From positions 93,580,295 through 93,644,294 of the forward strand of contig CM066327.1 of assembly GCA_033807775.1 (NCBI GenBank): a stretch of DNA of 64,000 nt, read 5' to 3'. The position numbers and the translations under genes were made by a program. Positions 1 to 9,637 of this stretch are shown piece after piece. The notes beneath the pieces were generated by a model. It worked only from the letters and a program-made list of their open reading frames with translations, was not told the origin of the DNA and made no database searches. How positions within the stretch are numbered: the first letter of the stretch is position 1; every line of letters begins with the position of its first letter. The DNA is from Saussurea involucrata. Taxonomy: Eukaryota; Streptophyta; Magnoliopsida; Asterales; Asteraceae.

Positions 1-35
1 TCTAAGATATTTCTCTTCCTTGCTATTATCTGAAA

Positions 36-2450
36 ATGGCCAACACAAACACACATTATATAGACAATGGTTCTCTTGCAAAACCCCCTAGATTTTCCAG
101 AGACAACTTCAACTTGTGGAAAAATAGGATGACACTCTTCTTAGAAGGTGTAGACCCTACTATGACTTACTATCTTGAAAACTGCCCACACATCCCTGTA
201 ACAATTGATCCTTTAGTTCCAGCCACTGCAACTAGAGCTGCTATTCCAGAAAGGCTGATTCCAAAGGAAATACACATGTGGACCGATGAAGATAAGAAGA
301 AAGTGGCTATAGATACAAAAGCCAGATCCATACTATCCATGGCCCTTCCTGACGAAGTCTACCATTCCGTCATGAACCTGAAGTCATCAAAAGCCATGTG
401 GGACACAATATGTGTTCAGTATGAAGGAACGTCTGAAGTCCAGGACTCAAGAAAGATCAACCTGGTAAGACAATACGAAAGCTTCATTTCTGGTAAGAAT
501 GAAACTCTTTCTGAAGTTCACCAACGTTTTAATTGTTTAATTATAGATCTAAAAACTGTTGGTAAGGAATATTCTAACTTTGAAGTGCTGACAAAGTTTC
601 TAGAATGTTTACCTGAAAGCTGGGAAAATTATTCCATGTGTCTCAAGCTGTCAAAGGATCTTAAATCAATGACCCTTTCAACCTTATATGGTACATTGCA
701 GAATCATGAGCAATCTAGCCATCTTAAGAAGAATCTTGTAAAAGATTCCAAAAGCACTCCGGTTGCTTTAATCTCAGAAGAACCTTCTACTCAGCGACCC
801 TCGGTCACTATCACTGAGTTAGAGAGTGACTCTGAAAGGTCATCAGACTCTGATTCTTCAGATGATGATGAATCCTTGGCTCTCCTAACTAAGAAGTTCA
901 GGAGATTTGTCAAGAAGAAAATGTTTAGAAAGAACAAACCTCTTTCCATAACTGACAATCCTAAATTATCAGCTTTTGTTGATAAGGCTACTGCTACTTG
1001 TTTCAACTGCGAAAAGACAGGTCATTTCGCTAATGAGTGCAGGTCAAAGAAAGTCATGAGACCTTCAGCTTTCTCAAAGAAAAACTTTGTTCCAAGGAAT
1101 AAAGATGACAAATACTCAAAGCTGAAGGAGAAGTATGCAAAGCTGAAAAGTTTTAAGAAGAAAGGAAAAGGCCTGATGGCTGACTATGATTGGGCTGCTT
1201 CTGATGAAGAAGCATCATCATCTGACTCTGAAGATGATGAAGCAAATCAATGTCTCATGGCCAAGATTGAAGAAGAGGAAGAAAGTTCAGACATTCCCTC
1301 CACTTCAACATCTGCCATTCAGGTATCACCTTCTTTCTTTACCAATATTGCAAATATTGATGAAGCTGATAGTCTCCGTAAGATCGATCTCTTGACTAGA
1401 AGTTTATACGACGCCATGAATGGCAAAACTGTGGTTGAAAACCAAAATCTTGATCTCGCTGAAAAGCTTAAAAACTGCCACCTTCAAATAGAAAAGCTTT
1501 CTAAAATTGAAGATGATTTTAAAGATCAAGTCTATTTAAATCAGCTAGTCAAAATCGAACGAGCAGAAGCTATCGCTGCATTAAAAGCTGAACAAGCTAC
1601 TGTTGAAGGATGGTGTAATTCTTCAACAAAGATCACTGATATAATTAAGGCTCAGATTCCTCTGTGTGATAAACGTTGTCTGGGTTATAAATATGATACT
1701 CCAAAACCAACCACTGAATGTTCAATGCTTAAATTTGGAACGTTCGTATCCTCAGTCGCTGACACTTCATCATCTCAGTGCTCCTCGTCCATTACACCAA
1801 TCCCTGAGGAAACTCCTACCTCCTCAAAAGGTAAGGAGAAAATGGTTTATTCAAAACCTACCTCTGTCTCTAAAGACAAAGGTAAAGGAATTGTTATTTA
1901 TCAAAATCCTCAGAAGGGTACCTTAGTACCAAAGCTGAATGCTTCTAAAGCCTCAGTGACCTACCCCTCTGGATCTAGAAAGATGATCTCTGGATCTATT
2001 CAGCGATCTACTCCTAGACTCAGAGTGGATGTCCTTGGTATGAAATCAGAAAAACTGAATGTTCGTCCCATTTCTAAAGCAAATAGTTTACTTGGTGCTG
2101 GCACTTCTAATTCAAAATTAAAAGCTCAGCATACAAGTGGTCCTAGAACTACTTTTAGTTATAGGAAATGTTATCACTGTGGACTTACCGATCATATTGC
2201 TAGTAAGTGCCCCACAGCCACCAAAGCTGAAAAGATAGCTAAGGTGAAGATTGCCCCCAAGGCAAAGAGGACCAACACCAATGCAAATCAGGTCAAGGTG
2301 ACTCCTACCACTGAGGTTAAGAAATTAACCAAAGTGAAGAAAGACAAAGCTGAATCTTCAAATGCTGCGAAGACCGCTGAACCTTCCATTCCAACTACTT
2401 CCACTGACAAACGTGTATACATGGTTAAGTGGGTACCTAAGAAAAACTAA
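36..2450 (+). CDS. gag: CopA Gag polyprotein
   Basis: An 804-codon open frame encoding the nucleocapsid/shell protein that packages element RNA in cytoplasmic particles. Residues 1-50 carry the copia Gag N-terminus (the GSLAKPPRF motif, then a conserved NLWKNRM), followed by the UBN2-type Gag helical domain to about residue 250. A CCHC zinc knuckle lies near residue 321 (C-x2-C-x4-H-x4-C) and a second near residue 711; in between are acidic serine-rich stretches and a helical segment around residues 455-530. The C-terminus ends in VKWVPKKN, matching the WVPK ending in CopB1. The ATG at 36 is the first in the leader and matches the usual Gag start. The frame is intact, whereas pol downstream has four stops. 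It ends in TAA in the same frame as pol. Confidence 0.9.
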   Translation: MANTNTHYIDNGSLAKPPRFSRDNFNLWKNRMTLFLEGVDPTMTYYLENCPHIPVTIDPLVPATATRAAIPERLIPKEIHMWTDEDKKKVAIDTKARSILSMALPDEVYHSVMNLKSSKAMWDTICVQYEGTSEVQDSRKINLVRQYESFISGKNETLSEVHQRFNCLIIDLKTVGKEYSNFEVLTKFLECLPESWENYSMCLKLSKDLKSMTLSTLYGTLQNHEQSSHLKKNLVKDSKSTPVALISEEPSTQRPSVTITELESDSERSSDSDSSDDDESLALLTKKFRRFVKKKMFRKNKPLSITDNPKLSAFVDKATATCFNCEKTGHFANECRSKKVMRPSAFSKKNFVPRNKDDKYSKLKEKYAKLKSFKKKGKGLMADYDWAASDEEASSSDSEDDEANQCLMAKIEEEEESSDIPSTSTSAIQVSPSFFTNIANIDEADSLRKIDLLTRSLYDAMNGKTVVENQNLDLAEKLKNCHLQIEKLSKIEDDFKDQVYLNQLVKIERAEAIAALKAEQATVEGWCNSSTKITDIIKAQIPLCDKRCLGYKYDTPKPTTECSMLKFGTFVSSVADTSSSQCSSSITPIPEETPTSSKGKEKMVYSKPTSVSKDKGKGIVIYQNPQKGTLVPKLNASKASVTYPSGSRKMISGSIQRSTPRLRVDVLGMKSEKLNVRPISKANSLLGAGTSNSKLKAQHTSGPRTTFSYRKCYHCGLTDHIASKCPTATKAEKIAKVKIAPKAKRTNTNANQVKVTPTTEVKKLTKVKKDKAESSNAAKTAEPSIPTTSTDKRVYMVKWVPKKN

Positions 2451-2468
2451 TCTTCCTTTGTATTGCAG
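2448..2468 (+). other. CopA gag-pol boundary: stop codon followed by a 3' splice-site-like tract
   Basis: Gag ends with TAA at 2448-2450. It is followed by the pyrimidine-rich run 2451-2466 and CAG at 2466-2468, after which the protease region starts. Pol continues in the same frame as Gag. CopB1 (23119-23136), CopB2 (complement near 51360) and CopD (complement near 36770) show the same order of WVPK or WIPK, stop, T-rich tract and CAG. This could mean stop readthrough or a spliced mRNA joining pol to an upstream exon; the sequence alone does not decide. Confidence 0.5.
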
Positions 2469-5400
2469 GTTAAGAAGGGTATCTGGTATCTCGATAGCGG
2501 ATGCTCTAGACACATGACTGGAAAGAAAAACCTGCTCGCTGAATACAAGGAAGAGAAGGGTCCCTCTGTGACTTTCAGTGGAAATGGAAAAGGACACACC
2601 CGAGGGTATGGTGTACTTTCAAATGGTACAACCTCTTTCAGAAGAGTCGCATATGTTGAAGGGCTGAAGCATAATCTTCTGAGCATCAGTCAGCTTTGCG
2701 ACATGGATAACAAAGTGATTTTCACTAAGGAATCCGGCTTTGTCTCTGACAAAAAGGAGAAGATAGCTCTCAGCGGTTATCGTTTGGAAAATGTTTATGT
2801 AATAAACATGGACTCAACAACCACTGAGAACTCCTGTTTCTTCTCAAAGGCATCTTCTGATGTCAACTGGCTATGGCACAAGAGGCTCTCGCATCTAAAT
2901 TTCAAGACACTGAATACTCTTTCCTCCAAAGAGTTAGTCACTGTTCTACCTCAGCATTCATACGCCAAAGAGTCTTTATGTTCAGCATGTGAAAAAGGGA
3001 AGCAGACCAAGGCAAGCTTCAAGTCAAAGCAAGTCTCCTCTGTGTAATCTCCTCTACAACTACTCCATATGGATTTGTTTGGCCCCGTTAACAAACAATC
3101 CATCGCTGGAAAGAAATATACGCTGGTCATAGTTGATGAATTCTCTCGTTACACATGGGTAATGTTTCTCCGTTCTAAGAGTGACACCCCTGAAGAACTC
3201 ATCACCTTTGTTCGGAAGATGGAAACTCTGAACAATATGACTGTTCGCTCAATAAGGAGTGATCATGGAACTGAATTCAAAAACAATTCTCTTGATTCCT
3301 TCCTTGAGAGTAAGGGTATTTCTCACAACTTTTCGTCAGTGAGAACACCGCAACAAAATGGAGTCGCTGAAAGAAGAAATAGAACAATTATTGAAGCTGC
3401 ACGTTCAATGCTCAGCGATTCTCACCTGCCTACTCAGTTTTAGGCAGAAGCTGTCAACACTGCTTGCTTTACGCAAAACAGGTCGCTGATAGTTAAAAGA
3501 TTCAAAAAGACAGTCTATGAACTCCTTCATGGGAGAAATCCTTCAATCAGCTTTCTTCACATCTTTGGATGTCAGTGTTTCATACTTAACAACAGAGATG
3601 CCCTTGGAAAGTTTGATCCTAAGGCTGATGATGGAATCTTTCTTGGATATTCCTCAGTCTCCAAAGCCTTCAGAGTCTTCAACCGTAGAAGACAAACTGT
3701 AGAAGAAACTATTCACGTCACGTTTGACGAATCCCGTTCAGCGAACTCTAAACCGTCCGCTGATACTGAAGAACTGAATCAATGGATGTTTTCTCATCTT
3801 GGTGATTCAGAAGAAATTCCCACTCCTCATGCTCATCCAGTAGAAGATGATAGTCCCACTATCATTCCAGATATGCAGAATAGTAAAGCTGAAACATCAT
3901 GGGTCTCAGCTGTGCCTATAAACACTATACCTGCAGTGGATCCAAATGTCTCAGAAATTCCGTCTATTTCTCAGCAATCAGTGAATGAAGTGACAAATGC
4001 AAACATTCCTCTCTTAGCTGATAATCCAGAAGTAGCTGAAGCCTCATCTTCAGTTTCTGCAGTTCAGACTGAATCAGCGACGTATGTTCCGGCTCAGCGA
4101 TGGACTGTAAATCACCCAATCGATCAAATTCTTGGTGATCCCAACGCTGGTATTCAGACTAGTAGAAGTGCAGGTAATATTTGTTTATTTGTTAACTTTA
4201 TTTCTCTAATTGAACCAAAGAAAATAGATGATGCCCTCAGAGATCCAAACTGGGTCAGCGCTATGCAAGAAGAGCTGACTGAATTCGAAAGAAACAAAGT
4301 TTGGAAACTCGTTCGTAGACCAACTGACAAAACGGTGATAGGCACTAAATAGGTCTATCGAAACAAGTTGGACGAACATGGTACTGTAACTCGCAACAAA
4401 GCTCGTCTTGTTGCTCAGGGATACAGACAAGAGGAAGGCATAGATTATGACGAAACTTTTGCTCCAGTAGCAAGACTCGAATCTATTCGTCTTTTCTTAG
4501 CATATGTTGTACATAAAAACTTCACTGTACATCAGATGGATGTTAAGTCAGCGTTTCTGAATGGAAAGCTGAATGAAGAAGTGTATGTGGAACAACCTCC
4601 AGGATTCTCAGATCCTAAGCGTCCAGGTTATGTTTATAAACGGGACAAGGCACTTTATGGCTTAAAGCAAGCTCCTCGTGCATGGTATGACACTCTCTCT
4701 ACTTATTTCCATATTGAACAATTTGAGAGAGGTAAGATTGACAAAACTCTATTTTTTAGAAAAGTGAAAGGTCATATCATTTTAGTTTAAATATATGTTG
4801 ATGACATTATATTTGGTTCTACTAACCCTGAGCTTTGTACTCGTTTCGCTGATAGAATGAAAGATGAGTATAAAATGAGCATGATGGGTGAACTAACATA
4901 TTTCCTTGGTCTTCAGATTAAGCAAACTGAAAAAGGAACTTTCATTAATCAGGGAAAATATGTTAAAGATATGCTGAAGAAATTCGACTTAACTGAAAGT
5001 TCAGCTATGAAAACCCCTATGGCACTTCCGCTGACACTTGATAAGGACACAAAAGGTGTTCCTGTCAATGTCACGCTGTACCGTGGGATGATCGGCTCAC
5101 TATTGTATCTTACAGCTAGCCGACCCGATATTATGTTTGCAACATGCTTGTGTGCACGATATCAAGCTGAACCTAAGATATCCCATTTGAAAGCTGTAAA
5201 GCGAATCTTTCGATATCTTAAGTGTACAGCGAATCTAGGTCTTTGGTATCCCAAAGACTCAGGATTCGATCTAACCGCCTATTCAGACAGTGATTTTGCA
5301 GGTTGCAAAATGGATAGGAAAAGCACCACAGGAGGATGTCAGCTCCTGGGTGGAAAGCTGGTAAGTTGGACAAGTAAGAAGAAAAACTCAGTGTCCACTT

Positions 5401-5741
5401 CCACAGCTGAAGCTGAATATGTAGCCGCTGGAAGCTGTTGTTCTCAAGTCTTGTGGATGAGAAATCAGCTACTAGACTATGATCTTCAGCTCTCCAAAAT
5501 TCCAATCTATTGCGACAGCACTAGTGCCATCGCTATAGCAAACAATCCAGTGCTACACTCAAAGACAAAACACATAGAAATCAGATATCATTTTATCAGA
5601 GATCATGTGATGAATGGTGATATAGAACTTCATTTTATCCCAACTGATTATCAGTTAGCTGATTTGTTTACCAAACCTCTTGATGAGACAAGATTCAACT
5701 TTCTCATCAGCGAGCTTGGAATGCTGAACTTTGAAGGGTAA
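2451..5741 (+). pseudogene. pol: CopA Pol polyprotein, interrupted by four in-frame stops
   Basis: One continuous frame of about 1,097 codons encodes the replication enzymes. In order: aspartic protease (LDSGCSRHMTG, near 2490); the gag-pre-integrase HHCC zinc region (WLWHKRLSHLNF to CSACEKGK, 2868-3000); integrase core with D (HMDLFGP), D (SDHGTEF) and E (VAERRNR), 3066-3440; reverse transcriptase from about 4230 with YVDD at 4795-4806; and RNase H from about 5270 (YSDSDF, AEAEYVA, CDSTSA). Stops interrupt it at 3045-3047, 3441-3443, 4350-4352 and 4788-4790. Relatives have tryptophan at the second and third sites and glutamine at the fourth. No frameshift is needed anywhere, so the damage is recent point mutation. 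This copy cannot make full-length Pol. Confidence 0.9.
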
Positions 5742-6035
5742 AATCTTCAGCGGTTCACATTTGATCAACTTATATAATCCATTTCATCATCTTCTCTCTG
5801 AATAAACTTGGTAAAACTGATATCCAGGTAAGTTTTCTCTCTCTGACAAACGCATGAAAATGCAAGATTTCAAAAACAAATGCATCGCTGAATATCTCTT
5901 CCTTAACTGCGATATTTTTGAAAATTCTTAAAACCTTCACTGATATCTTCTATTCAGTGCTTCATGTTTTTCAAAAGAGGCCCTGAGTTTTTCAAAACCT
6001 CAGAGACATCCTAAAAGAATGTGAAAGGACAGTTG

Positions 6036-6192
6036 TGACGTCATTGCAACGGATAACACCAGGCACGATTTCTTTCTGACACACGTTTGCATGTTTTGCT
6101 CAAACTTCCAATCAAATGCAAACACGTGTCCGTGTCATGATGAAAACCTTTTCCCGCTCAAGTTTTTCTCTCTCTAAAACTCCATATATAAA
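6036..6192 (+). promoter_or_regulatory. Putative internal promoter for the CopA additional ORF
   Basis: TGACGTCA (6036-6043, palindromic bZIP-type site), a CCAAT (6108), CACGTG inside ACACGTGTC (6122-6130, G-box) and TATATAAA (6185-6192) lie in gene-like order. The same order recurs upstream of the additional ORF in CopB1, CopB2 and CopC. Function is inferred from layout only. Confidence 0.5.
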
Positions 6193-6317
6193 CAACTCTT
6201 GGTTTATATTTGTCTTTTACGCGAACATTCTTCCTCCGCAAGAAAGAAATTACTGTTGCATTTGTGCTCTCAAATCTTCAAAGAACTGTTCATCATCTTC
6301 TTCATCAAAACTTCAAG

Positions 6318-6698
6318 GTTAATATGTTCTTATTTTTCAAATGCAGATAACTTGTTTCTGATCTTATCTTTGTTTTAAACAAGATCAAACAAAAGAACTT
6401 AAAAATAAAATCATTTTCTTTCATGGTTTTATGAACACAACCATTTCATGGTTGTTCTTAAAGTTTTAAATCTAAATCTTAAACTTGTTCTTCATTCGTA
6501 TCCAGTTATTATTTTGAAACTGGAATACAAGAATTTATGGGTTTTACATTTCGTTTCAAAATCATGAAAAACCCTAATCTTCATTAAGACATTTATGTCT
6601 GAATGAAATGGACAAAATTCGAACAATCTTAATGGAAATTCTTTCCATACTAAGACAATTCTTATTTGTTAACATCTTTGGTTGAACTGATAATACAG
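6318..6698 (+). other. Probable leader intron of the CopA additional-ORF transcript
   Basis: An AAG/GTTAAT donor at 6317/6318 and an ATACAG acceptor ending at 6698 bound 381 bp of T-rich sequence, four bases before the ATG at 6703. The leader exon would run from about 30 bp past the TATA box to 6317. This resembles a plant 5' UTR intron. Inference; needs transcript data. Confidence 0.35.
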
Positions 6699-6702
6699 AG
6701 AA

Positions 6703-8088
6703 ATGGCATCTTCAAAGATCAATGTCACCGTTGAGTCCATCTCCGCTGACTCTGAGGAAGTGGACATCATCAAAGCCCCTCAGGTAAAGTTCAAGCTGGA
6801 TCAACTAGATTGGACTAAGGTGAACAACCTCTCTGCGCTTCTCGAGTTTCCTCCTCGAAAGCAAGTCACACATCTGGATGATGCTGTGAATTTCCTGAAA
6901 AACTGTTGCATTTCAATAGCCCTGACCATCACACCTCCTACAAGTCAGCTACTACTATCCCAGTTCTGGTACTCTGCCAGACACTCTCAGCTACCCTCCG
7001 CCAAAGACCCCTCCAAAACCATCGATTGCATACTCAGCGATACTGAGTATGGAACAATTAAGATAACCCCCGCAATCATTCCAAAAGCCCTGAACTTTCC
7101 CAATGCCACCAAAGAAAAACCCTTCGTTCCATTCCCTGACCATAAGAAGCAAGCTGACAAAGATGCCATCATTGCTTTTCTCGACACAATGGGTTACATC
7201 TGGGACATTGGAAGGGATAAGAAGCCCGAGAAGAAGCTGACGCTGATAAAGAAGTCCAAAATGCCCAGCGAGATGAATTTCATCTTCGCTCACCTGATCA
7301 GCTGCATGACAGCGAAGTCCGGCTCTTCTGATCAAGCCGCACAACCTACGCAAGCTATGGGATACGCACTGCTGAAAGGTCTAAACATTGACTGGGCCTC
7401 TATTATATATGATGACCTAGTACAACGCGTGGATTCTGCCGCAGACCGACCAGCATGGGTTCCTTACCCAAGATTCATCAGCGCCATCTTCCAATATGGC
7501 CTGAAGGACAGCTATCCTGAAGAGGGTGACCTGAAACTTTCTCAGGTTGGCCATAAGGTGCTCGATTTCAAACCTGTCGCCAATGAGGTACGTCTCTCTA
7601 ACCTTCTCTCTCTTCTTAACCCTAATTCTTCGATTTCTGTGGCTCCTTCAGCGACAATACCCATCGCTGATACCCCGACCACACAATCCCCTCCTTCTAA
7701 GAAAAGGAAACACTCTCACACCCAACTTGATTCCAAAAGGATCAAGAAAACCAAGGAGCAACCCCAGCAATCCCATGCTGAAGACTCCTCAGCTCATTAT
7801 GAAGAGCTGAAGGAAAGTTCCGTGGTACGCTCTGCCACACCCATTCAAGCCATCCCTTCAATCCCGGCTTTAGCGTCTCCAAACGCTGAGGTTAGAAACT
7901 TGGAATCTACCCAACCTTCTTCAGTCTCTCAAAAGACTGATGAAGTAGTTCTCAGCGAATCCAACGCTGAACTCGCAACCCGAACCCCATTCTTATCCTT
8001 CGCTCCTCCCTCCACTTCTTTGGACACTCCTCCAGCTAACACTGGAGATGCCATCATTCCAGAAGCCACCGCTGACGCTTCTCAATGA
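6703..8088 (+). pseudogene. CopA additional ORF, part 1: conserved N-terminal domain and basic linker
   Basis: A 461-codon open segment starting at an ATG in good plant context (GAAATGGC). Residues of about 60-250 match, position by position, the N-terminal domain of the CopB and CopC additional ORFs: an SQFW motif, then a stretch ending near ASIIYDDL that corresponds to YATIMMQE in CopB1 and YASILWED in CopC. Around residues 325-345 is a basic cluster (SKKRKHSH and KRIKKTK), which looks like a bipartite nuclear localisation signal. There is no signal peptide or membrane helix. It ends at TGA 8086-8088, and a second in-frame TGA follows at 8101-8103. I know no biochemical function for this domain. 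It is plant-retrotransposon-specific in my experience, and annotation pipelines often give it arbitrary names. Confidence 0.7.
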
Positions 8089-8145
8089 ATGATGAAGACA
8101 TGACCTGCGGAGATCACCATACCTCACCGTACTTTCGAAGAGGAT

Positions 8146-8985
8146 ATGGAACATTACTCAGGAATCCACAACTTTGACGATTTCGTCAATCCTCCTGCAG
8201 GTACAAATCAACCCATATACACTGTAACTAAACCTGAAACTTCCGAGCTTTCATTTGTTCACAAGTACTTATGTGTTACAGGTCCTAATTTGGGAGACAT
8301 CAACGAGTCTCTGAAGTCCGTGGAAACTAAGCTGACTGATCTCACCACCACACTCTCCAACAACTCTACAGTTGTAACAAACGCTGGAGAGAATCTGACG
8401 AAGCTGACTACGGTGGTGGAGAAAAAGGCTTCCACAGATGACATTAAGGGCCTTGATAAGACACTCAGCGATTTTGCCAAGGTGCTCTCTGACATCTACA
8501 CTGACTACACCAGCCTCAAAAACTCAGTTTCGACCGTGTCCAGCGAAGTAACAACGCTGAAGACATCGGTTGGAAAACTCGAGGGTGATATGTCAGCGGT
8601 CAAGACCGACTTAGGCTCTGTAAAGACCGACGTTGGTTCTATGAAGACGATCATCGAGACGCTGGTCAACAAGGCAAATAATCCAGCTCCTGCTCCTGCC
8701 CCTGCCCCTATTTTGGAATCTTTCATAGTGGCGGATCGCACAGAGCTGAAGAAAATCACGCCTGCTATTTCTGGCCTAGAAGACAGAATAGCAAAGCTTG
8801 AAGGTTGTGTGAAAATCTTTGGCCCAGAAGACAGAGATAACACCAATGCTGAGTCTACTCATTCCTCCCCCAATCATGAGAAAGAGGGGGAGAAGAGCGT
8901 TGAACATTCCGGTGAGAAGAGCGCTGAAGATCTAAACAAAAGCGCTGAAGATCTGAACAAGAGCACTGAAGACCTTTTCCCATGA
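8146..8985 (+). pseudogene. CopA additional ORF, part 2: coiled-coil region
   Basis: A 279-codon segment in the same frame as part 1, separated only by the two TGA codons. Residues of about 50-185 form a long coiled coil (repeated patterns such as LTKLTTVVEKK and VKTDLGSVKTDVGS), followed by a Pro-Ala run at 8685-8710. The segment ends in three near-identical 21-bp repeats encoding SAEDLNK-type units (8891-8973), each holding the element's CGCTGA word or a one-base variant. CopB1 and CopC have a coiled coil at the same place, pointing to a multimeric protein. The reading frame changes just after 8973. Confidence 0.65.
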
Positions 8986-9397
8986 TGAATCTATCAGGGG
9001 GGAGAGGAATGAAGATCTGATCGCTGAAAAACCTCAGGGAGATGAAAACCCTGACGAAACCGAGAAGCTCGCCTCTGTATCTGAGGGGGAGCAACTCGAA
9101 GAAGATGCTGAGGAATCTGAAGCAGAAGAAGATGAAGACATCGACATCCCTGAAGATGAACCATCCTCCTCTCCAAGGAAGGATGATGATGATGATGATG
9201 ATGACGATGATTTCTTTGTTGTCAAACCTGCTCCTCGAACCAAAGCTCTTAAAGGTATTTCAATAAAAGAACCTTCAGGGGAGAAGACAAAGACAAAGCC
9301 CTCAGCCTCTGGCGCTGAGAAAGGCAAAGGCAAAGGCCTCGCTGAAGATGAAAATCTGGCGATCTTGCTTGAAAAGCCGGTTTGTCAGGTAGACTAA
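8981..9397 (+). pseudogene. CopA additional ORF, part 3: acidic and Lys-rich linker
   Basis: An open stretch without its own ATG, continuing part 2 after a frame change. It encodes an acidic linker with a run of ten aspartates (9183-9212), then a Lys/Gly-rich piece (GKGKGLAEDE), and ends at TAA 9395-9397. The low-complexity linker matches the position and style of the linker in the CopB additional ORF. About 240 bp without an open frame follow before part 4; the CGCTGA words continue through it. Confidence 0.55.
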
Positions 9398-9637
9398 ACT
9401 TTACTTATATTCCTCCCTGAACATCTCTATACACAATCAGTTCTCTACTCCACAACCTCTCTACACATCCACATTCTTTTTCTATCTTTTCTACCCAAGT
9501 TCTTCTACCCAGTTCTTATCTGTAAGATCGCTGCTTTTCAGCTAGTCCTCTCCCCTGTTTGAGGATATCGCTGAAGGCTCCACAACTGTGACTTCACCAA
9601 TAATTCCAGCTGCCGCTGAAGAAAAATAATCCCAGTC

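Larger units (their letters stand above)
5742..6702 (+). other. CopA spacer between pol and the additional ORF; promoter-like leader
   Basis: No protein-coding signal. It contains further copies of the element's CGCTGA word (for example near 5748 and 5885), then a gene-like promoter (separate entry), a short untranslated leader and a probable leader intron ending just before the ATG at 6703. The rest is AT-rich. Confidence 0.6.

Noticed and set aside
7588..7651. Intron-like segment (GTACGT donor, T-rich tract, CAG) in the CopA additional ORF
   Set aside because: 64 bp removal would leave the good open frame with the basic nuclear-signal cluster and enter a poor one; the unspliced frame is better.
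8201..8281. 81-bp intron candidate (GCAG/GTACAA to TTACAG/G) in the coiled-coil segment
   Set aside because: The length keeps frame either way and no comparison copy settles it; evidence too weak to list as a feature.
9389..9541. Second intron-like segment between CopA additional-ORF parts 3 and 4
   Set aside because: Donor and acceptor look fair, but the joined frame meets a stop within about seven codons, so the break is more likely indel decay.
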